DNA of 64,000 bases, from assembly GCA_943908365.1 (NCBI GenBank), contig CALTTH010000003.1:1-64000 (forward strand), read 5' to 3'. The stretch is from an uncultured Hyphomicrobiales bacterium (lineage in GTDB: Bacteria > Pseudomonadota > Alphaproteobacteria > Rhizobiales > Rhizobiaceae). Position 1 is the first letter of the stretch, and the number at the start of each line of letters is the position of its first letter. The translations under genes were made by a program, and so were the position numbers. A model generated the notes under the pieces. That model was not told the DNA's origin and did no database searches. It saw nothing but the letters and a program-made list of their open reading frames with translations. Below are positions 45,805 through 55,002 of the stretch, one piece after another.

Positions 45805-46036
45805 ATGTCCCAGCTCCTATTTCCGTTTCGATGAACGGCCCGATCACCGTTACGTGAGTAAAAGCCGCAATTTAGAATTTGGTTCCATTGTGCAAAATGA
45901 ATTTGCGGGAAATGGAGATTGAGAGCATGTCGCGCAAAATGTCTGCGCGGTCTTTCAATACCAACACGTGACAGGACACAGATGGAAGCGGTGGAAGCGA
46001 TTCTGAAAGATCATAACACCGCATAAGGAGGATGGT

Positions 46037-46459
46037 GTGAGCGAGCTACGGGTTAAGAAGCGGGACGTCGGCGCGACAGCCCTTTTGGGACGCAATGGTC
46101 ATCCGCACATTGCAACACCGACCGGCGGAAATCTCTCAGTGGTCACGGCCGTTTCGGAGCCTGGCTTCAATCCGCTCGACCTTCTGTACTCCTCGCTCGC
46201 CGCTTGCCTAGCCTTGAGTGCGCGCATTGCCGCAAGCCGCATGGGCGTGCTCAACAGGTTCGAGGCGGTCGAGGCGAAGGTGACGGGAGAAAAGTCTGAG
46301 GGTGAACCCGCCCGCATTCTCCGCTTCGACATGCGGCTGACGATCAGCGGTGATTTTGACGAGGCGACGAAGCAGGCCATTGCCCATGAAGCGGAGAGAA
46401 TTTGCACCGTCAGCAATACGCTGCGCGGCGAGGCGGACTTTCATCTGTCTATCGCCTGA
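46037..46459 (+). CDS. OsmC family protein
   Basis: The 140-residue protein has the OsmC fold pattern: an N-terminal strand, then GFNPLDLLYSSLAACLALS with the conserved Cys, then EGEPARILRFDMRLTISGD and AERICTVSNTLRGEADF. A second Cys lies in the ERIC segment. OsmC proteins reduce organic hydroperoxides, although some lack activity. The start is GTG after TAAGGAGGA. The gene converges with the deformylase-like gene. Confidence 0.87.
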   Translation: MSELRVKKRDVGATALLGRNGHPHIATPTGGNLSVVTAVSEPGFNPLDLLYSSLAACLALSARIAASRMGVLNRFEAVEAKVTGEKSEGEPARILRFDMRLTISGDFDEATKQAIAHEAERICTVSNTLRGEADFHLSIA

Positions 46460-46487
46460 TACCGTTCCGAACTGCGCTGGCCATTAA

Positions 46488-46979
46488 TCAGCGCTGCATC
46501 TTTTCCCATTTGCGGATCAGCCGGTCGCGCTTGAGCTTCGATAGGCGCTTGATCCAGAAGATGCCGTCGAGCTGATCGGTCTCATGCTGAATGCAGACGG
46601 CGTGAAAACCATCCGCGATCTCCTCCTGCTCAGCGCCCGTCAAATCCTGAAACCGCAACGTCACCCGCCGGGGACGTTCCAGTTCCTCTGTGACTCCCGG
46701 CATGGAAACGCTGCCCTCGATATGGCGCATCGTCTCTGTCGAGATATGGATAATCTCAGGATTGACGTAGGTCAGGATCTTGCCGGGCTCAAGCTCCAGT
46801 ACGAAAACCCTCTGAAAGACGCCGATATGTGCCGCCGTGATCCCCACACCAGGTGCTGCGCGCATGGTGTCGACAAGGTCCTGCTGCAGGGTGGCGAGAT
46901 CTGGGCCAAACGTCGCGACCGGCTCGCATGGGGTGGCAAGGGCAGGGGCTGGGTATCGGACGATGGTGCGAACGGTCAT
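46488..46979 (-). CDS. Peptide deformylase-like protein with altered metal ligands
   Basis: The 163-residue protein aligns with peptide deformylase over its whole length, but two of three metal ligands differ. Motif 1 is GVGITAAHIG (Gln of the usual GxGxAAxQ is His), motif 2 EGxxS has Ser90 where Cys is required, and motif 3 reads HETDQ, with His132 and Glu133 kept but Gln136 in place of the second His. It is therefore unlikely to be a normal deformylase. It is the last gene of the fdhF operon and overlaps the gene before it as ATGA. Confidence 0.85.
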   Translation of the reverse strand: MTVRTIVRYPAPALATPCEPVATFGPDLATLQQDLVDTMRAAPGVGITAAHIGVFQRVFVLELEPGKILTYVNPEIIHISTETMRHIEGSVSMPGVTEELERPRRVTLRFQDLTGAEQEEIADGFHAVCIQHETDQLDGIFWIKRLSKLKRDRLIRKWEKMQR

Positions 46980-47311
46980 GACGTCTGGGAACTCAAAGAT
47001 GCAGGCTTCAGAGCGTTGGATGCGGTGGTCGCAAGCGCTCTTGCCTTTTCCGTCAATTCTACGAAGGTCCGCTGTGTTCGGGCTTCGCGGCGAAGGATAT
47101 GGAGCAGTGTGCCGGAAAGCGCGCTGATCTCCCGCAGCACCAAAGCATGGGCAATACCAAGTTTGTTTGAAAGGCTGCGACTGTCACTTCCGAGACCGAT
47201 ATGGACCGCCACAATGAGCGCAGCGCCTGTCGGTTGAAGTCCAGCCGGCGCGATCTGCAGCAGTCTGTCCACCGCGGCCATGAAGCGCGTTGCGGTGTCT
47301 TCCTCGTCCAT
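46976..47311 (-). CDS. Conserved-looking small helical protein in the fdhF operon
   Basis: The 111-residue product is predicted mostly helical with a hydrophobic patch (GAALIVAVHIGLGSDSRSLS) and no signal peptide or metal motif. Its ATG overlaps the stop of the oxidoreductase gene (TAATG) and its stop overlaps the next start (ATGA). This coupling suggests a partner or accessory role for the oxidoreductase. I do not recognise the family. Confidence 0.7.
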   Translation of the reverse strand: MDEEDTATRFMAAVDRLLQIAPAGLQPTGAALIVAVHIGLGSDSRSLSNKLGIAHALVLREISALSGTLLHILRREARTQRTFVELTEKARALATTASNALKPASLSSQTS

Positions 47312-49617
47312 TATGCCGCCGCGGCCTCGCCCCGCAATCGCACCGACACCAGCACGGATTTGGAGGTTGGGGTGAAGCTGCCTTCGCCATAACTGTGTAG
47401 CGGCACGAGAACGTTGAGCTCTGGGTAGTAACCGCCGACGCTGCCCTGCGGTATGTCGTACGGCGCCAGACGGAAATCCTTCGCGATCCGTTCGACGCCA
47501 TCGCCATATTCGCCGATCACATCGACCCGCTGTTTGGCGTGGGCGCCGAGCGTCTCCATATCCTTTGGGTTCATGAAGATCACCTGACGTTCGCCGTAAA
47601 CGCCGCGGTAGCGGTCATCGAGGCCGTAGATGGTGGTGTTGTACTGGTCGTGGCTGCGGAAAGTCTGGAGCACGAACAAACCGTCTTTCGACAATGCCGC
47701 CTGATGCTCCGTCATTTCCGGCAGAGGGCCGGTAAAGAAGACCGCTTTCTTTTCCGGTGTTTGCCATTCACGCTCAGCTGCCGCGTTGCGAAGATGGAAG
47801 CCGCGTGGCACCCGCACGCGCTCGTTGAACTCGTGGAAGCCTGGAATGACCCGCTCGATCATGTCTCGAATCAGATCGTAATCATCCGCAAGGGCGTTCC
47901 AGTTGACGCGGTCACTGCCAAGCGTGGCTTCCGCGATACCCGCAATGATGGCAACTTCGGAACGCAGTTCGGGCGATGCCGGCTCATTTATCCCGCCAGA
48001 ACCATGGACCATGCTCATGGAATCCTCGACCGTCACGATCTGCGGCAGGCCTGCGGAATTGCGGTCGATCTCGGTGCGGCCGAGGCATGGCAGGATGAAC
48101 GAGGTTTCTCCAGGCACCAGATGCGAATGGTTGAGCTTGGTCGCGATGTTGACGGTCAGCTTCTGCTTTTTGAACGCTTCGATGATCAGCGGGCTGTCGG
48201 GCGTGGCGCGCAGGAAGTTGCCGCCAAGCGCGATAAAGGCCTGAGCGTGGCCATCCAGCATGGCGCTGATCGCTTCCACCGTGTTGTGCCCACGGTTGCG
48301 CGGCATCGTCACGCCGAGTTCCTTTTCGAGCGCATCAAGCAGGGCAGGCGGTGCCTTCTCGTCGATGCCAACAGTGCGATCGCCTTGCACGTTCGAATGG
48401 CCGCGGACAGGGCAGAGGCCAGCACCGGGCCGCCCGACATTGCCCCGAAGCAGCATCAGATTGGTGATCTCGCGAACGATAGCGACGGAGTGCTTGTGCT
48501 GAGTGACACCCATCGCCCATGTGGCGATGACGGAACTGGCATTCATGTAGATGGAGGCCGCTTCCTCGATCGCCTCACGTGTCAAACCCGACTGGTCGAG
48601 AATGGTCTCCCAGCTCGTTGCATCCACGGCAGCGCGGTATGCCTCGAATTCCACGGCATGGCTGGCGAGGAAGTCATAGTCGATGATGGCTGGCTGACCC
48701 GCGGCGCGCGCCGCCTCATCGGCCGCGAACACCACCTTGCTGATACCGCGAATAGCGGCCATGTCGCCGCCCTGGCGTGGCTGGTAGTAATTGGTGGCAA
48801 TCTTCGTGTTACTGCCGCTGATCATCTCCAGCTTGTCCTGCGGATCACTGAAGCGCTGCAGACCTTTTTCCTTGATCGGATTGAAGACGGCAATGCGCGC
48901 GCCACGAAGTGCCGCTCGCCTTAGATCGCCCAGCATGCGTGGATGGTTGGTGCCGGGATTCTGGCCAATGACGAAGATCGCATCGGTCTTCTCGAAATCC
49001 TCCAGAAGCACGGTACCCTTGCCGACACCGATCGAGGCTTTCAGACCGACGCCGCTCGCCTCATGGCACATGTTGGAGCAGTCGGGAAAATTGTTGGTGC
49101 CGTAAAGTCGGACCATCAGCTGATAGAGGAAGGCAGCTTCATTGGAGGCCCGACCGGATGTGTAGAACTCGGCGCGATCCGGGCTGTCGAGTCCGCGCAG
49201 GATGGTCCCGATCTCGCGGAATGCATCGTCCCAGGACACAGGCACGTATTGGTCGGAGGAACGATCGTAACGCAGTGGGTTCGTCAGGCGGCCTTGTTTC
49301 TCAAGCTCGTAATCCGACCATTGCCTCAGCGCGGAGACCGTATGCGCAGCGAAGAACTCCGGCGGAACGCGGGCCTCCGTGGCTTCCCAGGATACGGCCT
49401 TTACACCGTTTTCGCAAAATTCGAAGGATGAGCCATGCTCCGGGTCGCCCCAGGCGCAGCCAGGGCAATCGAAGCCATCGGGCTGATTGGTCTTGAGAAG
49501 CGCCTTCGCATTGGAGAGGGGTGCTCCGGATTCCAGCAGGCGCTTGCCAACACTTTTCAGCGCGCCCCAGCCGCCGGCCGCGGATGAGGGCTTACCGATG
49601 AAATCCATCTTACCCAT
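47311..49617 (-). CDS. FdhF/YdeP-family molybdopterin oxidoreductase
   Basis: The 768-residue protein belongs to the formate-dehydrogenase-like molybdopterin enzymes of the YdeP group. An N-terminal cysteine motif (DCPGCAWGD and a later FEFCENG) suits an Fe-S cluster, followed by PVSWDDAFREIG, YTSGRASNEAAFLYQ, NMCHEASG and the C-terminal molybdopterin-dinucleotide domain (LQTFRSHDQYNTTIYG). In relatives it is linked to acid resistance and its substrate is unsettled. The ATG at 49617 has GGAGAG upstream. It is first in an operon with a small helical protein and the deformylase-like gene. Confidence 0.9.
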   Translation of the reverse strand: MGKMDFIGKPSSAAGGWGALKSVGKRLLESGAPLSNAKALLKTNQPDGFDCPGCAWGDPEHGSSFEFCENGVKAVSWEATEARVPPEFFAAHTVSALRQWSDYELEKQGRLTNPLRYDRSSDQYVPVSWDDAFREIGTILRGLDSPDRAEFYTSGRASNEAAFLYQLMVRLYGTNNFPDCSNMCHEASGVGLKASIGVGKGTVLLEDFEKTDAIFVIGQNPGTNHPRMLGDLRRAALRGARIAVFNPIKEKGLQRFSDPQDKLEMISGSNTKIATNYYQPRQGGDMAAIRGISKVVFAADEAARAAGQPAIIDYDFLASHAVEFEAYRAAVDATSWETILDQSGLTREAIEEAASIYMNASSVIATWAMGVTQHKHSVAIVREITNLMLLRGNVGRPGAGLCPVRGHSNVQGDRTVGIDEKAPPALLDALEKELGVTMPRNRGHNTVEAISAMLDGHAQAFIALGGNFLRATPDSPLIIEAFKKQKLTVNIATKLNHSHLVPGETSFILPCLGRTEIDRNSAGLPQIVTVEDSMSMVHGSGGINEPASPELRSEVAIIAGIAEATLGSDRVNWNALADDYDLIRDMIERVIPGFHEFNERVRVPRGFHLRNAAAEREWQTPEKKAVFFTGPLPEMTEHQAALSKDGLFVLQTFRSHDQYNTTIYGLDDRYRGVYGERQVIFMNPKDMETLGAHAKQRVDVIGEYGDGVERIAKDFRLAPYDIPQGSVGGYYPELNVLVPLHSYGEGSFTPTSKSVLVSVRLRGEAAAA

Positions 49618-49773
49618 TATAACATCTCTCCTTGAAGGCTTTGTCTCGATCGGTGCCAAAAAAAGACTCACCCGATCCTTGGTTTGCACTGCAGCATAAC
49701 TGTTCAGATAGGCGCTTACCTAGCATATATCAATTCTCTGCGTTGCACGGATGCGCGTTTCGTTTTCCCATTA

Positions 49774-49910
49774 GCGACACCCCGTCCGTGTGTTGACGAC
49801 ACGGAGCCACCCGTCGCTGCGGTGCGATGATGGCGAGGAAGACGATGAAACCAGTTCTTGCCTAACGGGTTGTTGACATTGTTGTTCTAAACGACAATCT
49901 CCAGCCCGTT
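49774..49910 (+). promoter_or_regulatory. Candidate structured leader RNA of mgtE
   Basis: The 329-base region between the divergent genes contains two nested hairpins before mgtE. In the first, GCGAC (49774) and GTCGC (49813) enclose CCGTGT/ACACGG. In the second, AACGGG (49864) and CCCGTT (49905) enclose ATTGTTGT/ACGACAAT (one G-U pair). No M-box consensus is seen. Regulation by magnesium is a guess; the structure is visible. Confidence 0.4.
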
Positions 49911-49946
49911 GCAAAGCAGGCCAATGACCGGAGAAGGGGGCGCAAG

Positions 49947-51374
49947 TTGACACAAGCCGACCACGATCATCCCGCAACGGAAGAGGCCAAGCGTCCGGAA
50001 GTGATGGCCGACATCTATGCCGAAGACGGCTCGATCCGGTCAGACTTTCTCGCCATGGTCGGCGCGGCGATCGCCGATCGCGACGTGCTCTTCCTGCGCG
50101 AAAACGTCGCCCGCCTGCATGAATCCGAACTGGGCGACCTCCTGGAATCGATCCAGCCGGAGCAGCGCCACGCACTTGTGCGTCTGCTAGGCACCGACTT
50201 CGACATGACCGCACTGACCGAGGTGGATGAAGCAATCCGCCTCGATATCGTCGAGCAGATGCCAAACGAGCAGATCGCTGCCGGTATCGGCGAACTCGAT
50301 TCGGACGACGCGGTCTACATTCTGGAAGACCTCGACCGCGAGGACCGCGAAGACATTCTCTCGCAGATGCCGTTCACCGAACGTGTCAGGCTCATGCGGG
50401 CGCTGGACTATCCGGAAAGCTCTGCCGGTCGCCGTATGCAGACCGAGTTCGTCGCGGTGCCGCCGTTCTGGACGGTCGGCCAGACGATCGACTACCTGCG
50501 TGAAGAGGAGGAGTTGCCCGAATCCTTCTCCCAGATTTTCGTTATCGATCCCACCTTCAAGCTTGTCGGCGCGCTCGACCTCGATCGGCTGCTCCGCTCA
50601 AAGCGGCAGGTGAAGATCGAAACCATCATGCACGAAACAAACCATCCCATTCCCGCGGAGATGGACCAGGAAGAGGCAGCCCAGCTCTTCGAGCAATATG
50701 ACCTTCTGTCTGCGGCGGTCGTGGACAGCAACGGTCGCCTCGTCGGCGTGCTGACCATCGATGACGTGGTGGACGTTATCCAGGAAGAGGCGGAGGAAGA
50801 CTTGCTTCGCCTCGGCGGCGTTGGCGATGAAGAACTGTCCGATAGTATCGCCAGCACGTCCAAATCCCGTGTGCCGTGGCTTGGCATCAATCTGATGACG
50901 GCTTTCCTTGCAGCCTCGGTGATCGAACTTTTCGACGCCACGATTCAGCAGGTCGTGGCACTTGCCATCCTGATGCCCATCGTCGCGGGCATGGGCGGCA
51001 ACGCTGGATCGCAGACGATGACCGTTTCGGTGCGCGCTCTCGCCACCAAAAACCTCGATATCCACAACGCGGCGCGCATCATCCGACGTGAGGCCGGTGT
51101 GGGCCTTTTGAACGGCGCGCTCTTCGGCTGTGCAATCGGAATTATTGCTGGCATCTGGTTTCACGACGTCAACATCGGCGGCATCATCGCAACAGCCATG
51201 CTGATCAACATGCTCGCCGCGGCTCTGGCTGGTATATTGATTCCTCTGTTTCTCGATAAGTTCGGCGCCGATCCGGCCGTTTCATCCGCCGTCTTCGTCA
51301 CGGCGGTGACAGATATCGTCGGCTTCTTCTCATTCCTTGGCTTGGCAACATGGTGGTTCGGCATATCAGGATGA
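49947..51374 (+). CDS. mgtE: Magnesium transporter MgtE
   Basis: The 475-residue channel has an acidic cytosolic N domain (about 30-140, LLESIQPEQRH, DSDDAVYILEDLD), two CBS domains (about 150-280) that sense magnesium, and a C-terminal five-helix pore with VAGMGGNAGSQTMTV. It imports magnesium and closes when cytosolic magnesium is high. The TTG start follows AAGGGGG. The upstream region forms nested hairpins. Confidence 0.93.
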   Translation: MTQADHDHPATEEAKRPEVMADIYAEDGSIRSDFLAMVGAAIADRDVLFLRENVARLHESELGDLLESIQPEQRHALVRLLGTDFDMTALTEVDEAIRLDIVEQMPNEQIAAGIGELDSDDAVYILEDLDREDREDILSQMPFTERVRLMRALDYPESSAGRRMQTEFVAVPPFWTVGQTIDYLREEEELPESFSQIFVIDPTFKLVGALDLDRLLRSKRQVKIETIMHETNHPIPAEMDQEEAAQLFEQYDLLSAAVVDSNGRLVGVLTIDDVVDVIQEEAEEDLLRLGGVGDEELSDSIASTSKSRVPWLGINLMTAFLAASVIELFDATIQQVVALAILMPIVAGMGGNAGSQTMTVSVRALATKNLDIHNAARIIRREAGVGLLNGALFGCAIGIIAGIWFHDVNIGGIIATAMLINMLAAALAGILIPLFLDKFGADPAVSSAVFVTAVTDIVGFFSFLGLATWWFGISG

Positions 51375-51395
51375 GGATCGAAAATTGACTTTTAC

Positions 51396-51827
51396 GTGAA
51401 GGTCAAACATAATGTCCGGCAGCCAGAATCGGACAAAGCCTTGAATAAGTATTATAGCATCACGGAACTGACGCGCGAATTCGGTGTATCCACCCGTACT
51501 CTTCGTTTTTACGAGGATGAGGGCCTGATCCACCCCGAGCGCCGCGGCCGTACACGCTTGTTCCGCGCCGCCGATCGTAGGCTCATTCAGGAGATTCTCC
51601 GTGGCCGCCGCATCGGCTTTACGATCGCCGAAATCCGCGAAATCATTCAGGTGTACAAAGAGCCGCCGGGTGAATCCGGCCAGCTCGAACTTCTGATGAA
51701 GAAGGTCGATGAGAAGCGCGCCGACCTTCGTCAGAAGCGCCGCGACATTGAAGAGACGCTTGCCGAACTCGACAATGTTGAGGAAGCTTGCCTCACACGA
51801 TTGGCAGAAATCGGCGTCGGAACCTGA
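51396..51827 (+). CDS. MerR-family transcriptional regulator
   Basis: The product has the MerR helix-turn-helix-wing (YYSITELTREFGVSTRTLRFYEDEGLIHPERRGRTRL) followed by a long coiled-coil (LELLMKKVDEKRADLRQKRRDIEE), and a single Cys near the C-terminus. The pattern matches MerR regulators of leucine or branched-chain catabolism in alphaproteobacteria, but the target is unknown. The given start is GTG at 51396; a TTG at 51441, giving LNKYYS, is nearer to the usual N-terminus, so the true start is unsure. It follows mgtE by 21 bases. Confidence 0.85.
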   Translation: MKVKHNVRQPESDKALNKYYSITELTREFGVSTRTLRFYEDEGLIHPERRGRTRLFRAADRRLIQEILRGRRIGFTIAEIREIIQVYKEPPGESGQLELLMKKVDEKRADLRQKRRDIEETLAELDNVEEACLTRLAEIGVGT

Positions 51828-52160
51828 CGGACCGCTTCGCCTTTTGCTGTTGAGAGTTGGGCACTGAAATCTGTCAGTAGCCTCAATCTGGCGCCCACCT
51901 TCATTCTAGCCTTGTGCTCCCACCGTCGTAATTTAATCCTTTGCTAACCACGCTTGAAGACCCTTTGGAACGGTTAAGTCATAAAACTGTTTTATGGCGT
52001 TAGTTTCAAATCGCATCTTCAAGCCCGGGCATGATGCTCGCAATGGTGACTGCAACCGACCGTGTTTGTCGGTTCGCGTGACGCAGGGCTGATAAAAAAT
52101 GTTTCCCTGATCAACGGCGACGCCGCGCCATCCTCGTGCGTGGCATGGGTATATAGAGTT
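51828..52160. other. Intergenic region before the GGDEF/EAL gene
   Basis: About 330 bases with no credible gene or strong terminator hairpin. It probably contains the promoter of the following gene. Confidence 0.35.
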
Positions 52161-53939
52161 ATGTTGGACGAGCATGCGCGTATTTCCGCGCTTAAGAATA
52201 TGCGCTTACTCGATACTATGCCGAGTGAGAATTTCGACCGTATCACGCGGCTGGTGGCAAATTACTTTGGGTTACCGATCGCAGCCATTTCTTTGACGGA
52301 TACGGACCGTCAATGGTTCAAGTCGAAAGTGGGCGTCGAACACAACGAGATACCTCGACACAAGGCGCCCTGTTCGCAGGTCGCGGAAAACAAGCAGTCT
52401 TTGGTCGTGAAGGATCTGCAGAAAGACGACTACTATGCCGACAGTACGCTAGGTCAGGCCGGAATTCGTTTCTATTGCGGCGTTCCACTGGTAACACCGG
52501 ATGGTTACGGCCTTGGTGCACTCTGTGTCTTGGGGATCGAGCCTTTCGAAGTCACAGATGAACAGATGGCGACCCTCTCCGATCTTGCTGCTATGGTCAT
52601 GGATCAGATTGAGTTGCACCATTCGATGGGACGGATTGATCCGTCGAGCGGATTGCCGAACCGTCACCAGTTGATGAGTGATCTCTCTGACCTTGCTCTT
52701 CACGAAAAAGGTTCAGAGCAGATCATCAGCCTGATTGACCTTGCCCAGACAACGCAGTTCGACCGAATGATGCGCGTCGTCGGCATTTCCTATCTCGATG
52801 GTCTGATGACCAAGGTGGCGCGCATTCTAAGGAAGCATCTGGATGGGGGAACATTCGCCTATCATATCGGCCCCACGCAATTCGCATTCATTGTCGCCAA
52901 GGGTACGAAGGTTGAAGACTATCGACCGTTTCTAGAGCAGATCATGCGTGCGCTTTATAACGAGGTCGAGTTCCAGATCACCATGACGCCTTCCATCGGC
53001 TCCATGGTTTTCCGCCCTGGCGAGACCAGTGCCGAGGAAATTTTACGGTCGTTGCAAAGTGCCGTGCAGGACGCGCGTATTCATCCATCGAAAATCGCCT
53101 TTTTTTGCCCCTCTCTCGATGTGCAACATCAGCGCAACTTCATGATCCAGCGTGAGTTTCCACGGGCGATTGTCGACGACGCGCAGCTGTCGCTCGTATT
53201 TCAGCCGCGGGTGGACGCCGCCAATGGTCTTTTCAAGAGTGCGGAAGTTCTGTTGCGCTGGACCCACCCGGAGCTCGGGCCAATTTCGCCTGCCGAATTC
53301 ATTCCGGTTATCGAAGCGTCAGCCTATGCTCGTGAATTGACCATGTGGGTCATCGCGACATCCCTACAGCAACTTTCCGAATGGAATTACACAGGTTTTC
53401 CTATCAAGCTTTCCATCAACCTGTCAGCCACCAATCTTCAGGAGGCCGACTTCTGGGATCGGCTCAGCGTCGATCTGGCTCGCTTCGGCGTCGATCACGA
53501 TCAGATCGAATTCGAAATAACCGAGACGGCGATGATGATGGAAACGAAAGGGTCGCAGGACCTGCTCGAAACGCTTGCCGCATCGGGCATTCAGCTATCA
53601 ATTGACGATTTCGGCACTGGTTACAGCAGCCTATCCTATCTGCAAAAGCTGCCGGTCAAAACCGTCAAGATCGATCGCAGCTTCATCAACGATATGCAGG
53701 AAGGCAATCGAGAGCGCGTCCTCGTTCAGTCCATGATCACGCTCTGCCACTCGCTCGGTTACGAGGTCGTGGCGGAAGGTGTGGAGACGCGCGAGCAAGC
53801 CGAACTGCTGACCGTCATGGGATGCGATGAGCTCCAGGGCTACTGGTTGTCAAAGCCGATTGCTGCGGACGCTCTTATCCGTTGGATGTCGGAGCGTCAC
53901 GCTGCCCAGCATTACCGTCTTGAAGCGATCAGCGCCTGA
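52161..53939 (+). CDS. GAF-GGDEF(degenerate)-EAL cyclic di-GMP protein
   Basis: The 592-residue protein has an N-terminal GAF domain (about 5-155, with FGLPIAAISLTDTDRQWFKS), a GGDEF domain (about 165-320) in which the active-site segment reads HIGPTQFAF and so is probably inactive, and a C-terminal EAL domain (about 340-580). The EAL motif is EVLLRW, with Glu kept, and SINLSATNL, FEITET, DDFGTGYSSLSYL, KIDRSFI and VAEGVE retain the metal and catalytic residues. It is probably a phosphodiesterase that breaks down c-di-GMP, with GAF input. The ATG at 52161 gives the normal domain start; a longer frame from 52062 lacks support. Confidence 0.88.
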   Translation: MLDEHARISALKNMRLLDTMPSENFDRITRLVANYFGLPIAAISLTDTDRQWFKSKVGVEHNEIPRHKAPCSQVAENKQSLVVKDLQKDDYYADSTLGQAGIRFYCGVPLVTPDGYGLGALCVLGIEPFEVTDEQMATLSDLAAMVMDQIELHHSMGRIDPSSGLPNRHQLMSDLSDLALHEKGSEQIISLIDLAQTTQFDRMMRVVGISYLDGLMTKVARILRKHLDGGTFAYHIGPTQFAFIVAKGTKVEDYRPFLEQIMRALYNEVEFQITMTPSIGSMVFRPGETSAEEILRSLQSAVQDARIHPSKIAFFCPSLDVQHQRNFMIQREFPRAIVDDAQLSLVFQPRVDAANGLFKSAEVLLRWTHPELGPISPAEFIPVIEASAYARELTMWVIATSLQQLSEWNYTGFPIKLSINLSATNLQEADFWDRLSVDLARFGVDHDQIEFEITETAMMMETKGSQDLLETLAASGIQLSIDDFGTGYSSLSYLQKLPVKTVKIDRSFINDMQEGNRERVLVQSMITLCHSLGYEVVAEGVETREQAELLTVMGCDELQGYWLSKPIAADALIRWMSERHAAQHYRLEAISA

Positions 53940-53963
53940 CTGCGACCTCAAGCTCACCCCGGA

Positions 53964-54923
53964 TTATTGAACCTCCGCCGAGCACTGGGCTGCGACATCC
54001 CTGATCTTGCTCTGCTGCTCGATACTGGCTGTATTCGCCATCATCGCGTCGAAGACATTCTCGCTGTGCAGTTTCTCCAAGGTGCAGCCACAAAAGCTTT
54101 GGCAGAGATCGAGGTTGTTTTGGGTCTGCATGCAGCTCGCTTCGCAGCTCTTCTTGTAAGCCTCCACCTGATCCACCGGCGGGGGCGGGAAAGTGATCGA
54201 TCCCAAATAGACCAGCGCGATCAGCACCGGCTGGTGAATGAGGTAGAAGGACAGGCTGTGGCGGCCGAAGAAGGCAAGCAGATTGCGCTTGCCGCTGGGC
54301 TTGCGATACCGATCCAGCCACCCGCGCGGCACGGCGATTTGCGCGACACCAAGACCGACAAGAAACGGCGCCAGAAACGGTAACACCGGCACATAGTCGT
54401 TGGAGCGGGGAGGTGCCGTGGCAAATCCGATCCAGGACAGCCAGATCGAGTTGAAGGCATCCGACGAGAAATAGATCGGCGCGAGAAAGGCCAGAACAGC
54501 GACGGCCAACGTCACGACCGCAGGCAAGCGCAGAAATATGAGACCGATCAGGCTCGCGACGGCGATATTGTGCAGGATGCCGAAGAAGATCCAGCCACCC
54601 GGAACGGCGAAGAATGTCGCAACCGAGATCAGCAGCGCCGCGCCCGCAACCATCGCAAAACGCTTGCCGAAGGCCGGCCAGTTTATACCCTTTCGATGCG
54701 CCAGAAACAGGCTGAAACCTGCGAGAAACAGAAACGAACTGGCAATCGCCCGCGCATAAAGACGCCACAAACCCTCGGTCGGCGTTTCCGGCGGGATATA
54801 GCCGAACATCGCAAGATCCCAGGTAAAGTGGTAACTCGCCATGGCGATGAGCGCGATGCCGCGCCATGCGTCGAGAAAGCCGATGCGGCCGGACTTGGTA
54901 ACCGTTGCGGTTGCCTCATTCAT
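53964..54923 (-). CDS. DUF1624 (HGSNAT-like) membrane acyltransferase
   Basis: The 319-residue membrane protein has about eight hydrophobic segments and starts with RIGFLDAWRGIALIAMASYHFTWDL, the DUF1624 pattern with a His that could take part in acetyl transfer. The C-terminal 60 residues form a cysteine-rich soluble tail (CEASCMQTQNN, CQSFCGCTLEK, CSAEVQ). Heparan-glucosaminide acetyltransferase relatives acetylate sugars; the substrate here is unknown. The ATG at 54923 follows AAGGAAA. Confidence 0.82.
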   Translation of the reverse strand: MNEATATVTKSGRIGFLDAWRGIALIAMASYHFTWDLAMFGYIPPETPTEGLWRLYARAIASSFLFLAGFSLFLAHRKGINWPAFGKRFAMVAGAALLISVATFFAVPGGWIFFGILHNIAVASLIGLIFLRLPAVVTLAVAVLAFLAPIYFSSDAFNSIWLSWIGFATAPPRSNDYVPVLPFLAPFLVGLGVAQIAVPRGWLDRYRKPSGKRNLLAFFGRHSLSFYLIHQPVLIALVYLGSITFPPPPVDQVEAYKKSCEASCMQTQNNLDLCQSFCGCTLEKLHSENVFDAMMANTASIEQQSKIRDVAAQCSAEVQ

Positions 54924-55002
54924 TCTGTGATTTCCTTCGCAACGGTGAGGGGGGCTTTGCCTGCGCTTCGCCCACAAAGTGGGGCGATTTCATGACAGGC
55001 GA

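Noticed and set aside
45981..46025. 14-codon leader ORF before the OsmC gene
   Set aside because: It has no ribosome site of its own and no run of amino-acid codons; it probably arises by chance.
47539..48924. 461-codon + strand open frame
   Set aside because: It is antisense to the FdhF/YdeP gene, which has continuous family motifs; high G+C explains the open frame.
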